In this document: positions 5,775 through 14,352 of the stretch, piece by piece
Numbering within the stretch: position 1 is the stretch's first letter
Layout: each line of letters opens with the position of its first letter
Assembly: GCA_002319915.1 (NCBI GenBank)
Contig: DCFQ01000108.1
Span: forward strand, 22,878-45,663
Direction: 5' to 3'
DNA: 22,786 nt
Source: Bacteroidales bacterium UBA1800
Lineage (GTDB): Bacteria > Bacteroidota > Bacteroidia > Bacteroidales > VadinHA17
Position numbers and translations under genes: made by a program
The notes under the pieces: generated by a model
Database searches by the model: none
What the model was told of the DNA's origin: nothing
Seen by the model: only the letters and a program-made list of their open reading frames with translations

Positions 5775-7625
5775 ATGAAATCCGGCACAGCCCACACTGC
5801 AGCACTTGTTTCAATCCTGTTCCTTTTCATCCTGGGCTGCGCCAAGGTTAACACTCCGTCAGGGGGGCCCAAGGATAAGGAGCCACCTGTGGTCACAGGC
5901 ACGGTACCGGCGAATGGGGCCAGGAATTTCAAGGGAAAGGAACTGATCATATCATTCAACGAGTTTGTCATTCTCGACAACATAACCCAGAAGTTCATGG
6001 TTTCTCCCCCGTTGGCCCGAAAGCCGCTGGTTGTAACTAGGGGAAAGGGAGTAAGGGTGACATTCGACGATAAGCTGAGGGACAGCACCACGTATACCTT
6101 TTATTTCCAGGATGCAATAAGGGACCTGAATGAAGGGAATCCGATAAACAATTACCAGTTTGTATTCTCGACCGGCCCTTTTCTTGATTCACTTTCAGTG
6201 ACCGGTAATATTGCGACCGGACTCACCCTTGCTCCGCCGGAGAATACGCTTGTCCTCATGTACCGCAATTTGGCAGATTCCTTTGTTGTGAAGCACCTTC
6301 CGGAATACATCACAAGGGTGGAAAGTAACGGGGATTTCAGGATCGACAATGTAAGGCCCGGCTGGTACCGGTTGTATGCGCTTAAGGACCTTGACAACAG
6401 CAAGACCTACAACAACAGGGATGAGGAGTTTGCATTTTATCCCGACACCATTTCAGTCACTCCTGCGAAAAACTCCCTGCCGCCAAGGCCTGTCGTAAAA
6501 GACACGGTCAGGGTGCCGGTAGGGGGAAAGGCTCTGCTGAAACAGCCGGTGCCAGGGATGTACCAGATGATCCTGTTCCAAGCTCCGAAAATCAAGCACT
6601 TCCTGGCCGGTTCGGAAAGGAAAATGCCCTACCAGCTTACATATATTCTCTCCCTTCCCCCGGATTCCGGGAAATTTAATTTTTCCATTCCCGGAGCCAC
6701 ACCCGGGGACTACTTTATCCAGGACAGCCAGAACAAGGATACAATCACGGTATGGCTTACCGACAGCACCTTCTACAATCAGTCCCAGCTGCTGACATTA
6801 ATAAATTACCCCTTCACCGATTCACTGGGCGTCACCAGGACCAAGCTGGATTCAGTGACCCTCAGGTATATTGCCCCGAAAGCGCCAAGGTCCAAAGCTG
6901 CAAAGAAAAATCCCTTTAAGGTGATCAACGGGATACTCTCCACCCAGGTCAGGCCCGACATGAGGATCTCATTCATTGCCCCGACCCCGATGCAACCTCC
7001 CGACACCTCCCGGATAGGGTTCTATGAGCTTGAAAAGGATGTAAAAAAGGAGAGGGTCCCTTTCAGCCTTTCAAAAGACAGCCTCAATGCTTGCCGGTTC
7101 AATATGAGAGCAATTTTAAAGCCCGGAAAAAGCTACCTGCTTATTACTGATAAAGGGGCATTCAGGAGTATTTACGGGGAGGTTTCGGATTCGACCGGCT
7201 CAAGGTTCATGGTTGCTTCCCTGGATAAGTACGGCGATCTCACACTTAACATTAAGAACTTTGGCACGGGCGGCATCATCCAGCTCCTGGATCATGCCGA
7301 AAAGATTGTCAGGCAGGTGGACGTGAAAGGAGACGGGAAACTCTCATTCCATCTTCTTGAAAAAGGTTTCTACAGGATAAGGGCAATTTACGACCTGAAT
7401 GGTGACGGCAAATGGACTACCGGGGATTTCGATCTTCACCGGGAACCCGAACCGGTTTCGTATTACCCTTCGGAAATTGAAATAAAGGAGAACTGGGAGA
7501 TAACCCAGCCATGGGACCTTACAGTGAGGAACTTCAAGGACTTCGAGCTTATTCAGCCCAAAAAAACAGAACAGCCCGGCAGCCCGGGGATGAAGCGGAA
7601 CCAGGGAGGGAATTTTAACAATTGA
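5775..7625 (+). CDS. Ig-like domain lipoprotein (Big_5 type)
   Basis: This 616-residue exported lipoprotein is of a kind widespread in Bacteroidota. The signal peptide is residues 1-21, with lipobox ILGC giving lipidated Cys22. Residues about 34-133 form a bacterial Ig-like domain of the SbsA/Big_5 type, opening DKEPPVVTGTVPANGARNF and including FSTGPF at the end. Later segments look like further beta-sandwich repeats. Two places carry EF-hand-like acidic loops: DLDNSKTYNNRDEEFAF near 206-222 and DLNGDGKWTTGDFD near 540-553. The C-terminal tail is polar. It lies divergent from lgt. The molecular role is unknown; a structural or binding role at the cell surface is inferred only. Confidence 0.8.
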   Translation: MKSGTAHTAALVSILFLFILGCAKVNTPSGGPKDKEPPVVTGTVPANGARNFKGKELIISFNEFVILDNITQKFMVSPPLARKPLVVTRGKGVRVTFDDKLRDSTTYTFYFQDAIRDLNEGNPINNYQFVFSTGPFLDSLSVTGNIATGLTLAPPENTLVLMYRNLADSFVVKHLPEYITRVESNGDFRIDNVRPGWYRLYALKDLDNSKTYNNRDEEFAFYPDTISVTPAKNSLPPRPVVKDTVRVPVGGKALLKQPVPGMYQMILFQAPKIKHFLAGSERKMPYQLTYILSLPPDSGKFNFSIPGATPGDYFIQDSQNKDTITVWLTDSTFYNQSQLLTLINYPFTDSLGVTRTKLDSVTLRYIAPKAPRSKAAKKNPFKVINGILSTQVRPDMRISFIAPTPMQPPDTSRIGFYELEKDVKKERVPFSLSKDSLNACRFNMRAILKPGKSYLLITDKGAFRSIYGEVSDSTGSRFMVASLDKYGDLTLNIKNFGTGGIIQLLDHAEKIVRQVDVKGDGKLSFHLLEKGFYRIRAIYDLNGDGKWTTGDFDLHREPEPVSYYPSEIEIKENWEITQPWDLTVRNFKDFELIQPKKTEQPGSPGMKRNQGGNFNN

Positions 7626-7717
7626 ATTTTTTAATACATTTATGGAAATAAAACAAAAGGCCCCTGAAACTCCGGGCAATAAGTGATAAAATATTAATAA
7701 TTAAAAACTTAAAGAAG

Positions 7718-8671
7718 ATGAAAAATGTAGTAGCCGGCGTCGATATAGGCGGGACAAACACAGTATTCGGTCTGGTTGACAAAACCGGAAAGGTGGTTTC
7801 CGAGGGGAGACTTAAAACAACCGATTACCCAAAGGTAGAAGATTTTGTTAAAGCTCTTGCGGCCGGAATAAACAAGCTCCTGGCAGGACAGAAGGACACT
7901 GAGCTGCTCGGCATCGGCCTTGGGGCCCCGGATGCAAATTATCACAGGGGAACAATCGAACATGCACCTAACCTGGTATGGAAAGGCATTATCCCCCTGG
8001 CTGATCTCATCAAGAAGGAAATCAATGTGCCTGTAGTTCTTACAAATGATGCAAATGCCGCAGCAATGGGTGAGATGGTCTTCGGCGGGGCAAAAGGCAT
8101 GAAGGATTTTGTGGTGCTTACTCTTGGCACCGGCCTCGGGAGCGGGATCGTTGTGGACGGGAAAATGGTTTACGGGCACACGGGATTTGCAGGCGAAGTC
8201 GGGCATATGATAGTTGTTCCGAACGGCAGGGAATGCGGATGCGGGCGCCACGGGTGCCTTGAAACCTATGCTTCCGCAACAGGTCTTGTCAAGACAGTCT
8301 CCCTCATGCTGAGCGAAATGAGGGATGAGAGTATCCTCAGGGATATACCGCCCTCAGAGCTTACATCCAAACAGGTTGCTGAAGCTGCCGCAAAGAAGGA
8401 CCCGGTTGCCGTGAAAGCAATGGAATATACAGCAGAGATGCTTGGTTTCGGGATTATCAATTCAATAGTCTTTACGAGCCCGGAGGCAATCTTCCTGTTC
8501 GGCGGTCTTGCCCAGGCAGGTGAGATGCTTTTTGCACCGGTAAGGAAATACCTCGAAAGGCACAACTATGTTCTTTTCAAGGATACCGTCAAGATTCTTC
8601 CGTCGGGTATACCGGAAAGTAACGGGGCAGTAATGGGAGCCGCAGCACTCATCCTGAACGAGATATCCTGA
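7718..8671 (+). CDS. ROK family sugar kinase (glucokinase-like), copy 1
   Basis: This cytosolic protein of 317 residues belongs to the ROK family and probably phosphorylates glucose or a related hexose with ATP. It shows the phosphate-1 motif VDIGGTN (8-14), catalytic Asp111 in TNDANAAA, phosphate-2 GTGLGSG (137-143), and the ROK zinc site: His163 of GEVGHM, then CGCGRHGC (173-180) followed by LETYAS. There is no N-terminal helix-turn-helix, so it is a kinase rather than a NagC-type repressor. A close paralog follows at 9498, separated by a CBM9-like gene. No TAnnTTTG box was seen in the 92-base AT-rich gap before it, so it may be read from upstream. Exact sugar specificity cannot be told. 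Confidence 0.9.
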   Translation: MKNVVAGVDIGGTNTVFGLVDKTGKVVSEGRLKTTDYPKVEDFVKALAAGINKLLAGQKDTELLGIGLGAPDANYHRGTIEHAPNLVWKGIIPLADLIKKEINVPVVLTNDANAAAMGEMVFGGAKGMKDFVVLTLGTGLGSGIVVDGKMVYGHTGFAGEVGHMIVVPNGRECGCGRHGCLETYASATGLVKTVSLMLSEMRDESILRDIPPSELTSKQVAEAAAKKDPVAVKAMEYTAEMLGFGIINSIVFTSPEAIFLFGGLAQAGEMLFAPVRKYLERHNYVLFKDTVKILPSGIPESNGAVMGAAALILNEIS

Positions 8672-8816
8672 CAGTCAGGGGAGAAGGGGCTTCAGACGGC
8701 ACAGGGAGAAGCACCCCTGGCATGCCTGAGAAAAAATAATATCAATAACCCTGCGTAAGGGCTTATGAAATATCGGATTTGTGGCTTCATGATGCCTTGA
8801 TCTGATTTAGCGGCCA

Positions 8817-9470
8817 ATGAAAACCGTTGAAGTCAATAGTATGCCTTTTCCGGATCGCTTCCCGCAGCTGGGCAGTGTTTCTGATTTTCTCGACAATCAG
8901 CAGATAAGGCATTCAATTGATGTGGTAAACTGGGTAGAATTCGCGTATAAGCCACTTGCCGGGTTTGCCATGGGCTATACCCGGGATGAGATCATGCTGA
9001 AATTTTACGTTACCGAAAAGTGGTTCAGGGCGGAGAAGAGAGTGTCGAACGAGGCTGTTTACGAGGACTCATGCGTGGAGTTTTTTGTGTCTCCCGGGAA
9101 CGACGGGATTTACTATAACTTCGAATTCAACGGGATTGGGACCTGCCTTGCGGGTGTTGGAAAAGGCAGGCACGACAGGGAGAGGATCGCCCCGGAAGCA
9201 ATTGACCTGATAAGGAGGCACAGTTCAGCGGGAAATGAACCCGTCAGGGAAAAGCGAGGCAAATTCTCCTGGGACATCACGATTGCAATCCCTTATGATG
9301 TTTTTGTCAGGCATAAGATCAGCTATCCTGCAGGTCAGACTTTCAGTGCGAATTTTTACAAATGCGGCGATACCCTCAGGATCCCTCATTATCTTTCCTG
9401 GAGCCCCGTGGGTACATTGAAACCCGATTATCACAAGCCGGAGTACTTCGGGTTGCTGAAATTTATTTAA
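8817..9470 (+). CDS. Carbohydrate-binding family 9-like protein
   Basis: This 217-residue protein resembles the CBM9-like (DOMON-related) beta-sandwich family that binds carbohydrate. The typical core is visible: MLKFYVTEKWFRA (strand and ligand-side region near 61-73), EDSCVEFFVSP (near 82-92), YNFEFNGIGT (near 99-108) and the later FSWDITIAIPYD. It ends with a YLSWSPVGTLKPDYHKPEYF motif common in these proteins. No signal peptide is seen, so as annotated it would be cytosolic, which is unusual for a polysaccharide-binding module. It is placed between two ROK kinases, and the second kinase follows after 27 bases with no obvious promoter, suggesting cotranscription. The family call rests on memory of the pattern. 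Confidence 0.62.
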   Translation: MKTVEVNSMPFPDRFPQLGSVSDFLDNQQIRHSIDVVNWVEFAYKPLAGFAMGYTRDEIMLKFYVTEKWFRAEKRVSNEAVYEDSCVEFFVSPGNDGIYYNFEFNGIGTCLAGVGKGRHDRERIAPEAIDLIRRHSSAGNEPVREKRGKFSWDITIAIPYDVFVRHKISYPAGQTFSANFYKCGDTLRIPHYLSWSPVGTLKPDYHKPEYFGLLKFI

Positions 9471-9497
9471 TTTCATGAATTATTAACGAGAAATAAG

Positions 9498-10469
9498 ATG
9501 GCATCAAAAAAAATTGCAGCAGGGATAGATATAGGCGGAACGAATACGGTATTCGGGTTTGTTGACAGGGACGGGAACATACTTGCCGAGGACAAGATCA
9601 AGACCGGTCAGTATGATGAGATTGAGGTATACGTGGCGGCACTTTATGAAAAAATGATGATCGCCAGGCAAAAGATCACGGAAGATGTCGAAATTATAGG
9701 TTTCGGGATTGGCGCTCCAATGGGCAACATAAACAAGGGGACGATAGAATATCCGGCTAACCTTCCCTGGAAGGGGATCATTCCAGTAGCGGATGTTTTC
9801 AAAAAGCACACCGATCTTCCGGTTGTCGTGACCAACGACGCCAATGCCGCCGCAGTAGGGGAAATGATCTATGGTGGTGCAAAAGGAATGAAGAATTTTG
9901 TGGTCATTACGCTCGGGACCGGTCTTGGCAGCGGATTTGTCGTGAACGGAAAGCTGCTTTACGGACATGACGGCTTTGCAGGGGAGCTGGGACATACATC
10001 GATAAGGCCGGGATCATCGAACCGGGATTGTGATTGCGGCAAGAAAGGATGCCTTGAGACCTATGTTTCGGCCACCGGGCTGAAGCGGACCCTCCTGAAA
10101 GTCATGGCCGACAGCACAAAGCCAAGTGATCTCAGGAAATACAGCTTCAATGAGCTTGATGCCGAGCTGATCCACCAGGCAGCAAAAAAAGGCGACCACC
10201 TCGCGAAAAGAGCTTTCGAGAGGACCGGGAAGATTCTTGGATTCAAGCTGGCTGACGTTGTGGCGCATACCAACCCGGAAGCTATTTTCCTTTTTGGCGG
10301 GCTTGCGCTTGCAAAGGAGCTAATCTTCGAACCTGCAAAGAAAGCGATGGAAGAGAACCTCCTGCACATTTACAGGGGAAAGGTGAAACTGCTCCCGTCG
10401 CAGCTGAGCACACAAAATGCGGCGGTCCTCGGGGCCAGCTCCCTTATCTGGTCACTCAGGGAATCATGA
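9498..10469 (+). CDS. ROK family sugar kinase (glucokinase-like), copy 2
   Basis: This 323-residue paralog of the kinase at 7718 probably phosphorylates a hexose. Motifs are intact: IDIGGTN (10-16), catalytic Asp114 in TNDANAAA, GTGLGSG (140-146), zinc-site His166 in GELGHT, and cysteines in DCDCGKKGC (177-185) followed by LETYVS. Long stretches match copy 1 (for example TNDANAAA, EMxxGGAKGMK, GTGLGSG), so the pair arose by duplication. The most visible differences are in the loop between zinc-site His166 and Cys178 and in the C-terminal third, which could alter sugar choice. It follows the CBM9-like gene closely, and the small membrane protein gene begins 22 bases downstream. Confidence 0.9.
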   Translation: MASKKIAAGIDIGGTNTVFGFVDRDGNILAEDKIKTGQYDEIEVYVAALYEKMMIARQKITEDVEIIGFGIGAPMGNINKGTIEYPANLPWKGIIPVADVFKKHTDLPVVVTNDANAAAVGEMIYGGAKGMKNFVVITLGTGLGSGFVVNGKLLYGHDGFAGELGHTSIRPGSSNRDCDCGKKGCLETYVSATGLKRTLLKVMADSTKPSDLRKYSFNELDAELIHQAAKKGDHLAKRAFERTGKILGFKLADVVAHTNPEAIFLFGGLALAKELIFEPAKKAMEENLLHIYRGKVKLLPSQLSTQNAAVLGASSLIWSLRES

Positions 10470-10491
10470 TGAACGCTTAATCACCGTGCAT

Positions 10492-10878
10492 ATGGCAAAC
10501 TTCAATCAGGTACTGAATCATATCCTGGGGATCATTTTCATAATAATAATCCTGTCCGTTGCCTATGCATACCTGAAGCCCCACCAGCTTCACAAGCGAC
10601 GGCTTGTTTCGACCCTGTTCCTTAAGATCAGCTATTTGTTTTACCTTTTGGTCCTGTGCATAATAGTGTATATGTCAGCACTGGTGCAGGGTGGCCTCGA
10701 AAAAGTATTCTACAAGGCGGAGATCTTCCTGTTCCTTATAGTCCTGTTCGTTCCGACGGTCGGGATCTTTGCCAGGAAGCTGGGATATTTCAGCAAGAAA
10801 CGCGAGAATTACAACTATTTTTTTACTGCAGTCAACCTGCTTTCAGTGATCGCCATCATATTGATGTATTTTTTTTAG
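10492..10878 (+). CDS. Small integral membrane protein, unknown function
   Basis: The protein has 128 residues from ATG 10492. This start is preferred because the in-frame extension back to 10417 overlaps the end of the ROK gene and encodes a polar tail unlike a membrane protein. Four hydrophobic segments can be seen, at about residues 9-27, 44-64, 80-95 and 110-128, with basic loops between them (KPHQLHKRR, ARKLGYFSKKREN). The protein ends within the last segment (IAIILMYFF). I do not recognise the family. It lies 22 bases after the ROK gene and may be cotranscribed with it. Confidence 0.75.
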   Translation: MANFNQVLNHILGIIFIIIILSVAYAYLKPHQLHKRRLVSTLFLKISYLFYLLVLCIIVYMSALVQGGLEKVFYKAEIFLFLIVLFVPTVGIFARKLGYFSKKRENYNYFFTAVNLLSVIAIILMYFF

Positions 10879-10916
10879 AAACTGACCTGATTTTAGCTTC
10901 CATGGATTTCAATTCG

Positions 10917-10924
10917 TAACTTTG
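10917..10924 (+). promoter_or_regulatory. Candidate -7 box of the acyl-CoA ligase gene
   Basis: TAACTTTG is identical to the box in front of the TetR gene and matches TAnnTTTG. It ends 25 bases before the ATG at 10950. The -33 region (TTTTAG at 10891-10896) is a partial match at about 20 bases spacing. Confidence 0.6.
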
Positions 10925-10949
10925 TTTCATTAACCTTAAAACCTGATGT

Positions 10950-12602
10950 ATGATCAAGGAACGTTTAGTTGGCTACATTGAACAAAGCATTGTCCAGAAC
11001 TGGGATATTGAGGCTTTGTCAAACTATAGGGAAAAGGGATATTCCTATAAGGAAATTGCCGAGAAGATCATCAAATTCCATAGTTTTTTCAAGGAAGCAG
11101 GAGTAAGGGAAGGGGACAAGATAGCACTGGTGGGCCGAAATTCTGCCAACTGGTGCATTGCGTACCTTGCCACCGTCACATACGGAGCGGTAATCGTTCC
11201 GATCCTCCCTGACTTCAAACCCGATGATCTGAATAACCTGGTCAACCATTCCGATTCGGTAATGCTCTTTGCCGATGACAAGATCTGGGAAGCCATTGAT
11301 CCCGGCAAATTTCCCTCAGTTGGGATCGTGATCTCCCTGGAGGACTCCTCCCTGATAACAGCTGCCCGGCCGGAGCTGAAAGAGAGTTACTCATCCCTCG
11401 AGGAGAAATTTATAAAGGCTTATCCCGAACTCAGGCGTGAGGATATTAAATTCTCGGATGTGACAAACGACAAGCTTGCCGTGATTAGCTATACCGGAGG
11501 GACCACCGGGTTTTCAAAAGGGGTTATGATTTCTCACAACAGCCTCGCAGCCAATGTCCGCTATGCCCAGACCCACATGCCCCTGAAGTCGGGTGATCCG
11601 CTGGTTTCATTTCTTCCCCTGGCACATACCTATGGTTGTGCATTCGAGTTCCTGTTTCCCTTTACATTCGGCTGCCACATAACGATCCTTTCAAAAACAC
11701 CGTCACCGCAAATCATCATCCAGGCATTCAAAGAGATCAAACCAAGGCTGATCCTTTCGGTTCCGCTGGTAATTGAGAAGATCTTCAAAAAACAACTCCT
11801 TCCGGTGATCAGCAAACCTCATATGAAAATATTGCTTACCATTCCCGGGATAAACAAGATCATCCAGAACAAGATAAAGGATAAGCTCGTTGAAACATTC
11901 GGGGGACAGTTTCATGAAATTGTTATCGGAGGGGCAGCTTTCAATCCGGAGGCTGAGAGGTTTTTCAGGAAAATAGGATTCAGGTTCTCAGTTGGTTATG
12001 GAATGACGGAATGCGGGCCGCTGATCAGTTACACTTCCTGGGATACCACAAAGCTCGGGGCATCGGGCAAACCTGTGGATACCCTGGAGGTCAGGATTGA
12101 TTCTGCCGATCCGCTGAAAGAGATCGGTGAAATAATCCTGCGCGGAGACAATGTCATGCTTGGGTATTACAAGAATGAAAAGGCCACGAATGAAATCATC
12201 GACCCGGACGGATGGATGCATACCGGCGACCTCGGGGTAATGGACAAGGAGGGCAATATCTTTATAAAGGGAAGGAGCAAGAGCATGCTTTTGGGGCCTT
12301 CAGGAAAAAATATATTTCCCGAGGAAATTGAGGCAGTCATCAACAATATGGATTACGTGGCTGAATCGCTCGTAATTTCAGAGGATAACAAGCTGATAGG
12401 GCTTATTTATCCCGACTACGAGATGATGAAAGCCGACAATATCTCGGAAGAGCAACTGATAACCATTCTCGATGAGACAAGGAAGGTGGTCAATGAAAGG
12501 CTCCCGGATTTCATGGCGGTCCATAAATTCAGGATCCACCCTGAGGAGTTTGCCAAGACCCCGAAGAGAAGCATAAAGAGATTCTTATATACAAAGGAAT
12601 AA
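10950..12602 (+). CDS. Long-chain fatty acid--CoA ligase (AMP-binding)
   Basis: This 550-residue member of the adenylate-forming superfamily would activate a fatty acid to acyl-AMP and then acyl-CoA. The P-loop YTGGTTGFSKG lies at 181-191. PLAHTYG is at 223-229 and YGMTECGP at 350-357. GWMHTGDLG (421-429) and FIKGRSKSMLLGPSGKNIFP (438-457) mark the hinge and the C-terminal domain. The extreme C-terminus reads KTPKRSIKRFLY; serine falls where most relatives have the adenylation lysine, with lysines two residues to either side. The length and the GPSGKNIFPEEIE pattern suit the long-chain branch. It has its own promoter-like box and ends directly before a repeat element. A non-CoA acceptor, such as an acyl carrier protein, cannot be excluded. 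Confidence 0.88.
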   Translation: MIKERLVGYIEQSIVQNWDIEALSNYREKGYSYKEIAEKIIKFHSFFKEAGVREGDKIALVGRNSANWCIAYLATVTYGAVIVPILPDFKPDDLNNLVNHSDSVMLFADDKIWEAIDPGKFPSVGIVISLEDSSLITAARPELKESYSSLEEKFIKAYPELRREDIKFSDVTNDKLAVISYTGGTTGFSKGVMISHNSLAANVRYAQTHMPLKSGDPLVSFLPLAHTYGCAFEFLFPFTFGCHITILSKTPSPQIIIQAFKEIKPRLILSVPLVIEKIFKKQLLPVISKPHMKILLTIPGINKIIQNKIKDKLVETFGGQFHEIVIGGAAFNPEAERFFRKIGFRFSVGYGMTECGPLISYTSWDTTKLGASGKPVDTLEVRIDSADPLKEIGEIILRGDNVMLGYYKNEKATNEIIDPDGWMHTGDLGVMDKEGNIFIKGRSKSMLLGPSGKNIFPEEIEAVINNMDYVAESLVISEDNKLIGLIYPDYEMMKADNISEEQLITILDETRKVVNERLPDFMAVHKFRIHPEEFAKTPKRSIKRFLYTKE

Positions 12603-12605
12603 AAA

Positions 12606-12829
12606 GGGGGGTGGGGAAAGTTGAAATCAATAAACCGCTAAGCACGCAAAGTCCCTTCCCGATAAATCCCGGGAGCTATCGTGATTTCGCAGAGTTCACA
12701 AAGAAGTGATATTAAGCTATTTTACCTTGCGACCTTTGCACGTTCTTTGCGTTCTTTGCGGTTAACAGGTACTTATTCTGCAGCCCCATTTTTCTTTAAT
12801 AATCAGCCCCCTTCAGCGGGTTGGGGGTA
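12606..12829. repeat. Composite intergenic repeat: G-rich start, AACCGC hairpin, C-rich end
   Basis: This 224-base unit lies between the acyl-CoA ligase and ispD. It begins GGGGGGTGGGG (12606-12616), contains the AACCGCAAAG-type inverted repeat (12631-12765), continues with TACTTATTCTGC (12770-12781; compare CACTTTATTCTGC near 4445) and ends CCCCCTTCAGCGGGTTGGGGG. The same order of parts occurs at about 4498-4770. It supplies a spurious TTG start to ispD. Confidence 0.6.
12631..12765. repeat. Inverted repeat of the AACCGCAAAG family, copy B
   Basis: The left arm begins TAAACCGCTAAGCACGCAAAG. The right arm reads TTTGCGTTCTTTGCGGTTAA (12746-12765). The reverse complement of the right arm matches both arms of copy A at 4553-4671, so this is a second member of the same family. 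Confidence 0.65.
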
Positions 12830-12862
12830 AAACAACTGTTAGAGAATCGCATAGAGAAACAG

Positions 12863-13534
12863 ATGCAGAAATATGCGCTCATAGTAGCCGGGGGAGCTGG
12901 AAAAAGGATGGGTGCAGAGGTACCCAAGCAGTTCCTCGAGCTTGACGGGAAGCCTGTCCTGATGCATACCATCGAAAAGTTCGGAGCTTATGACAGCTCC
13001 CTGAAGATTGTCCTGGTCCTCCCTGAACACCAGGTCACCTACTGGAAAGAGCTGATCCTGAAACATTCCTTTGGAGTACCACATCTTATAGTGAGGGGCG
13101 GCATTCACAGGTTCAATTCTGTGAAGAACGGACTTGACGCCATTGATGACGAGGGCCTCGTAGCTATTCACGACGGGGTGAGGCCGCTTGTTTCCACGGA
13201 GACCATCGGGAGGTGTTTTAAAACCGCAGGTCAGTTTGGCAATTCTGTCCCCGTGATCAGTCCGTCCGATTCACTGAGGGTGGCCAAGGGGGAAAGGAAC
13301 ATGCCGGTACGGAGGGAACAGTTCAGGCTGATCCAGACCCCGCAGGTTTTCGATATAAGGAAGATCAAAAAAGCTTATCTCACCGATTACTCTCCCGAGT
13401 TCACCGATGATGCCACGGTCTTTGAAAGGAACGGTGAAGTGATCCGCCTGGTTGAGGGGAACAGGGAAAATATCAAGATCACTAATCCTGAAGATCTGGC
13501 AGTTGCGTCCGCACTTTTAAAGTTCATATCCTGA
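12863..13534 (+). CDS. ispD: 2-C-methyl-D-erythritol 4-phosphate cytidylyltransferase
   Basis: IspD joins MEP and CTP to give CDP-methylerythritol in the non-mevalonate isoprenoid pathway. From ATG 12863 the protein has 223 residues, normal for the family. The nucleotide-binding start ALIVAGGAGKRMG (5-17) is followed by PKQF (21-24), giving the expected catalytic Arg15 and Lys22. IHDGVRPLV (102-110) fits the IspD signature, and TPQVF (159-163), EFTDDATVFE (179-188) and NIKIT (203-207) are present. A longer frame opens at TTG 12821, but its first codons derive from the intergenic repeat, so I reject it. ispG, another gene of the same pathway, starts about 8 kb downstream. Confidence 0.96.
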   Translation: MQKYALIVAGGAGKRMGAEVPKQFLELDGKPVLMHTIEKFGAYDSSLKIVLVLPEHQVTYWKELILKHSFGVPHLIVRGGIHRFNSVKNGLDAIDDEGLVAIHDGVRPLVSTETIGRCFKTAGQFGNSVPVISPSDSLRVAKGERNMPVRREQFRLIQTPQVFDIRKIKKAYLTDYSPEFTDDATVFERNGEVIRLVEGNRENIKITNPEDLAVASALLKFIS

Positions 13535-13577
13535 CTTCCGTCCAAATTAGTATCTTGGTGGAGTAAAAATCTGAGTT

Positions 13578-14336
13578 ATGAGGGTTCGATATTTTACTGT
13601 TATTGCCATGGTGTTCGTTCTTAGCGCTTGCGCCGAACTCACCAAAGTGCTGAGCACTTCATCAGTTCAGCCGCTTACCGAAACCGAGGTCATCAGCGGA
13701 TTGAAAGAGGCTCTTTCCACTGGCGCGACAAATGCTGCAGCTAAACTTTCGGCGGAAAATGGCTATTATGGGGACCTTGCTGTAAAGATCCTTCTGCCCG
13801 ACGAAGCCCGGGTGATCGTTGATAATATCTCCAAAATCCCGGGGGGAGACAAGCTTGTGGAGGACGTAATACTCCGGATAAACAGGGCAGCCGAGGATGC
13901 AGCAAAAGATGCCGCACCAATTTTTTTGAACAGCATAAAACAGATGACGGTAAAGGATGCCTTCAATATTCTGAGGGGTCCTGAAAATGCAGCAACCTCA
14001 TACCTGAAGGCCACAACCTACAATGATCTGTTTGCACTGTATAAGCCTAAGATACAGGCTTCTACGGAAAAAAAGATAGTCGGAAACATCTCGACAAAGG
14101 ATTCATGGCTGGCGCTCACCGGGAAATGGAATTCATTTGCCAATTCCGTACCCGGCAAGCTGGCAGGGATGAAGCCTGTGACAACCGACCTCGACTCTTA
14201 CCTGACATCCAGGGCGCTCGACGGGATGTTCTCAAAGGTGCAGGGGGAAGAGCTGAAAATCAGGAAGCAGGTATCAGCAAGGGTAACGCCGTTACTCCAA
14301 AGGGTATTCGGATCCCTTGATACAAATTCCAATTGA
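13578..14336 (+). CDS. DUF4197 family lipoprotein
   Basis: The protein has 252 residues. The N-terminus has a hydrophobic signal peptide with lipobox LSAC, giving lipidated Cys18. The body matches what I recall of DUF4197 proteins: EVISGLKEALSTGATNAAAKLSAENGYYGD, split here as EVISGLKEALSTGATNAA (36-53) and AKLSAENGYYGD, then LPDEARVIVDNI, AAEDAAKDAAPIFLNSIKQM, ATSYLKATTYNDLFALYKP and the C-terminal TSRALDGMFSKVQGEE. The function of the family is unknown to me. The gene lies 43 bases after ispD; a weak box, TATCTTGG (13551-13558), is close to the -7 consensus. The next gene starts 16 bases downstream. Confidence 0.85.
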   Translation: MRVRYFTVIAMVFVLSACAELTKVLSTSSVQPLTETEVISGLKEALSTGATNAAAKLSAENGYYGDLAVKILLPDEARVIVDNISKIPGGDKLVEDVILRINRAAEDAAKDAAPIFLNSIKQMTVKDAFNILRGPENAATSYLKATTYNDLFALYKPKIQASTEKKIVGNISTKDSWLALTGKWNSFANSVPGKLAGMKPVTTDLDSYLTSRALDGMFSKVQGEELKIRKQVSARVTPLLQRVFGSLDTNSN

Positions 14337-14352
14337 GAAATACTTAAGGAAA

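Noticed and set aside
5654..6091. 145-codon minus-strand frame over the start of the Ig-like lipoprotein
   Set aside because: It overlaps a gene with a good signal peptide, lipobox and promoter; no family resemblance of its own.
7709..8251. 180-codon minus-strand frame opposite ROK copy 1
   Set aside because: A similar antisense frame occurs opposite ROK copy 2 (9504-9995), so it follows from conserved codons of the kinase; the sense protein is unambiguous.
8676..8722. GGGGCTTC/GAAGCACCCC inverted repeat after ROK copy 1, possible terminator
   Set aside because: The stem has a two-base bulge, a 14-base loop and no T-run, so it cannot be supported as a terminator.
10417..10491. N-terminal extension of the small membrane protein
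   Set aside because: It overlaps the ROK gene and encodes a polar sequence; ATG 10492 gives a typical membrane protein N-terminus.
12821..12862. Upstream TTG start for ispD
   Set aside because: The extra 14 codons come from the intergenic C-rich repeat, and the family normally begins just before the ALIVAGG motif, which fits ATG 12863.
14317..14352. Upstream TTG start for the GNAT-like gene
   Set aside because: It lies within the end of the DUF4197 gene; ATG 14353 is the better start with a normal 16-base gap.
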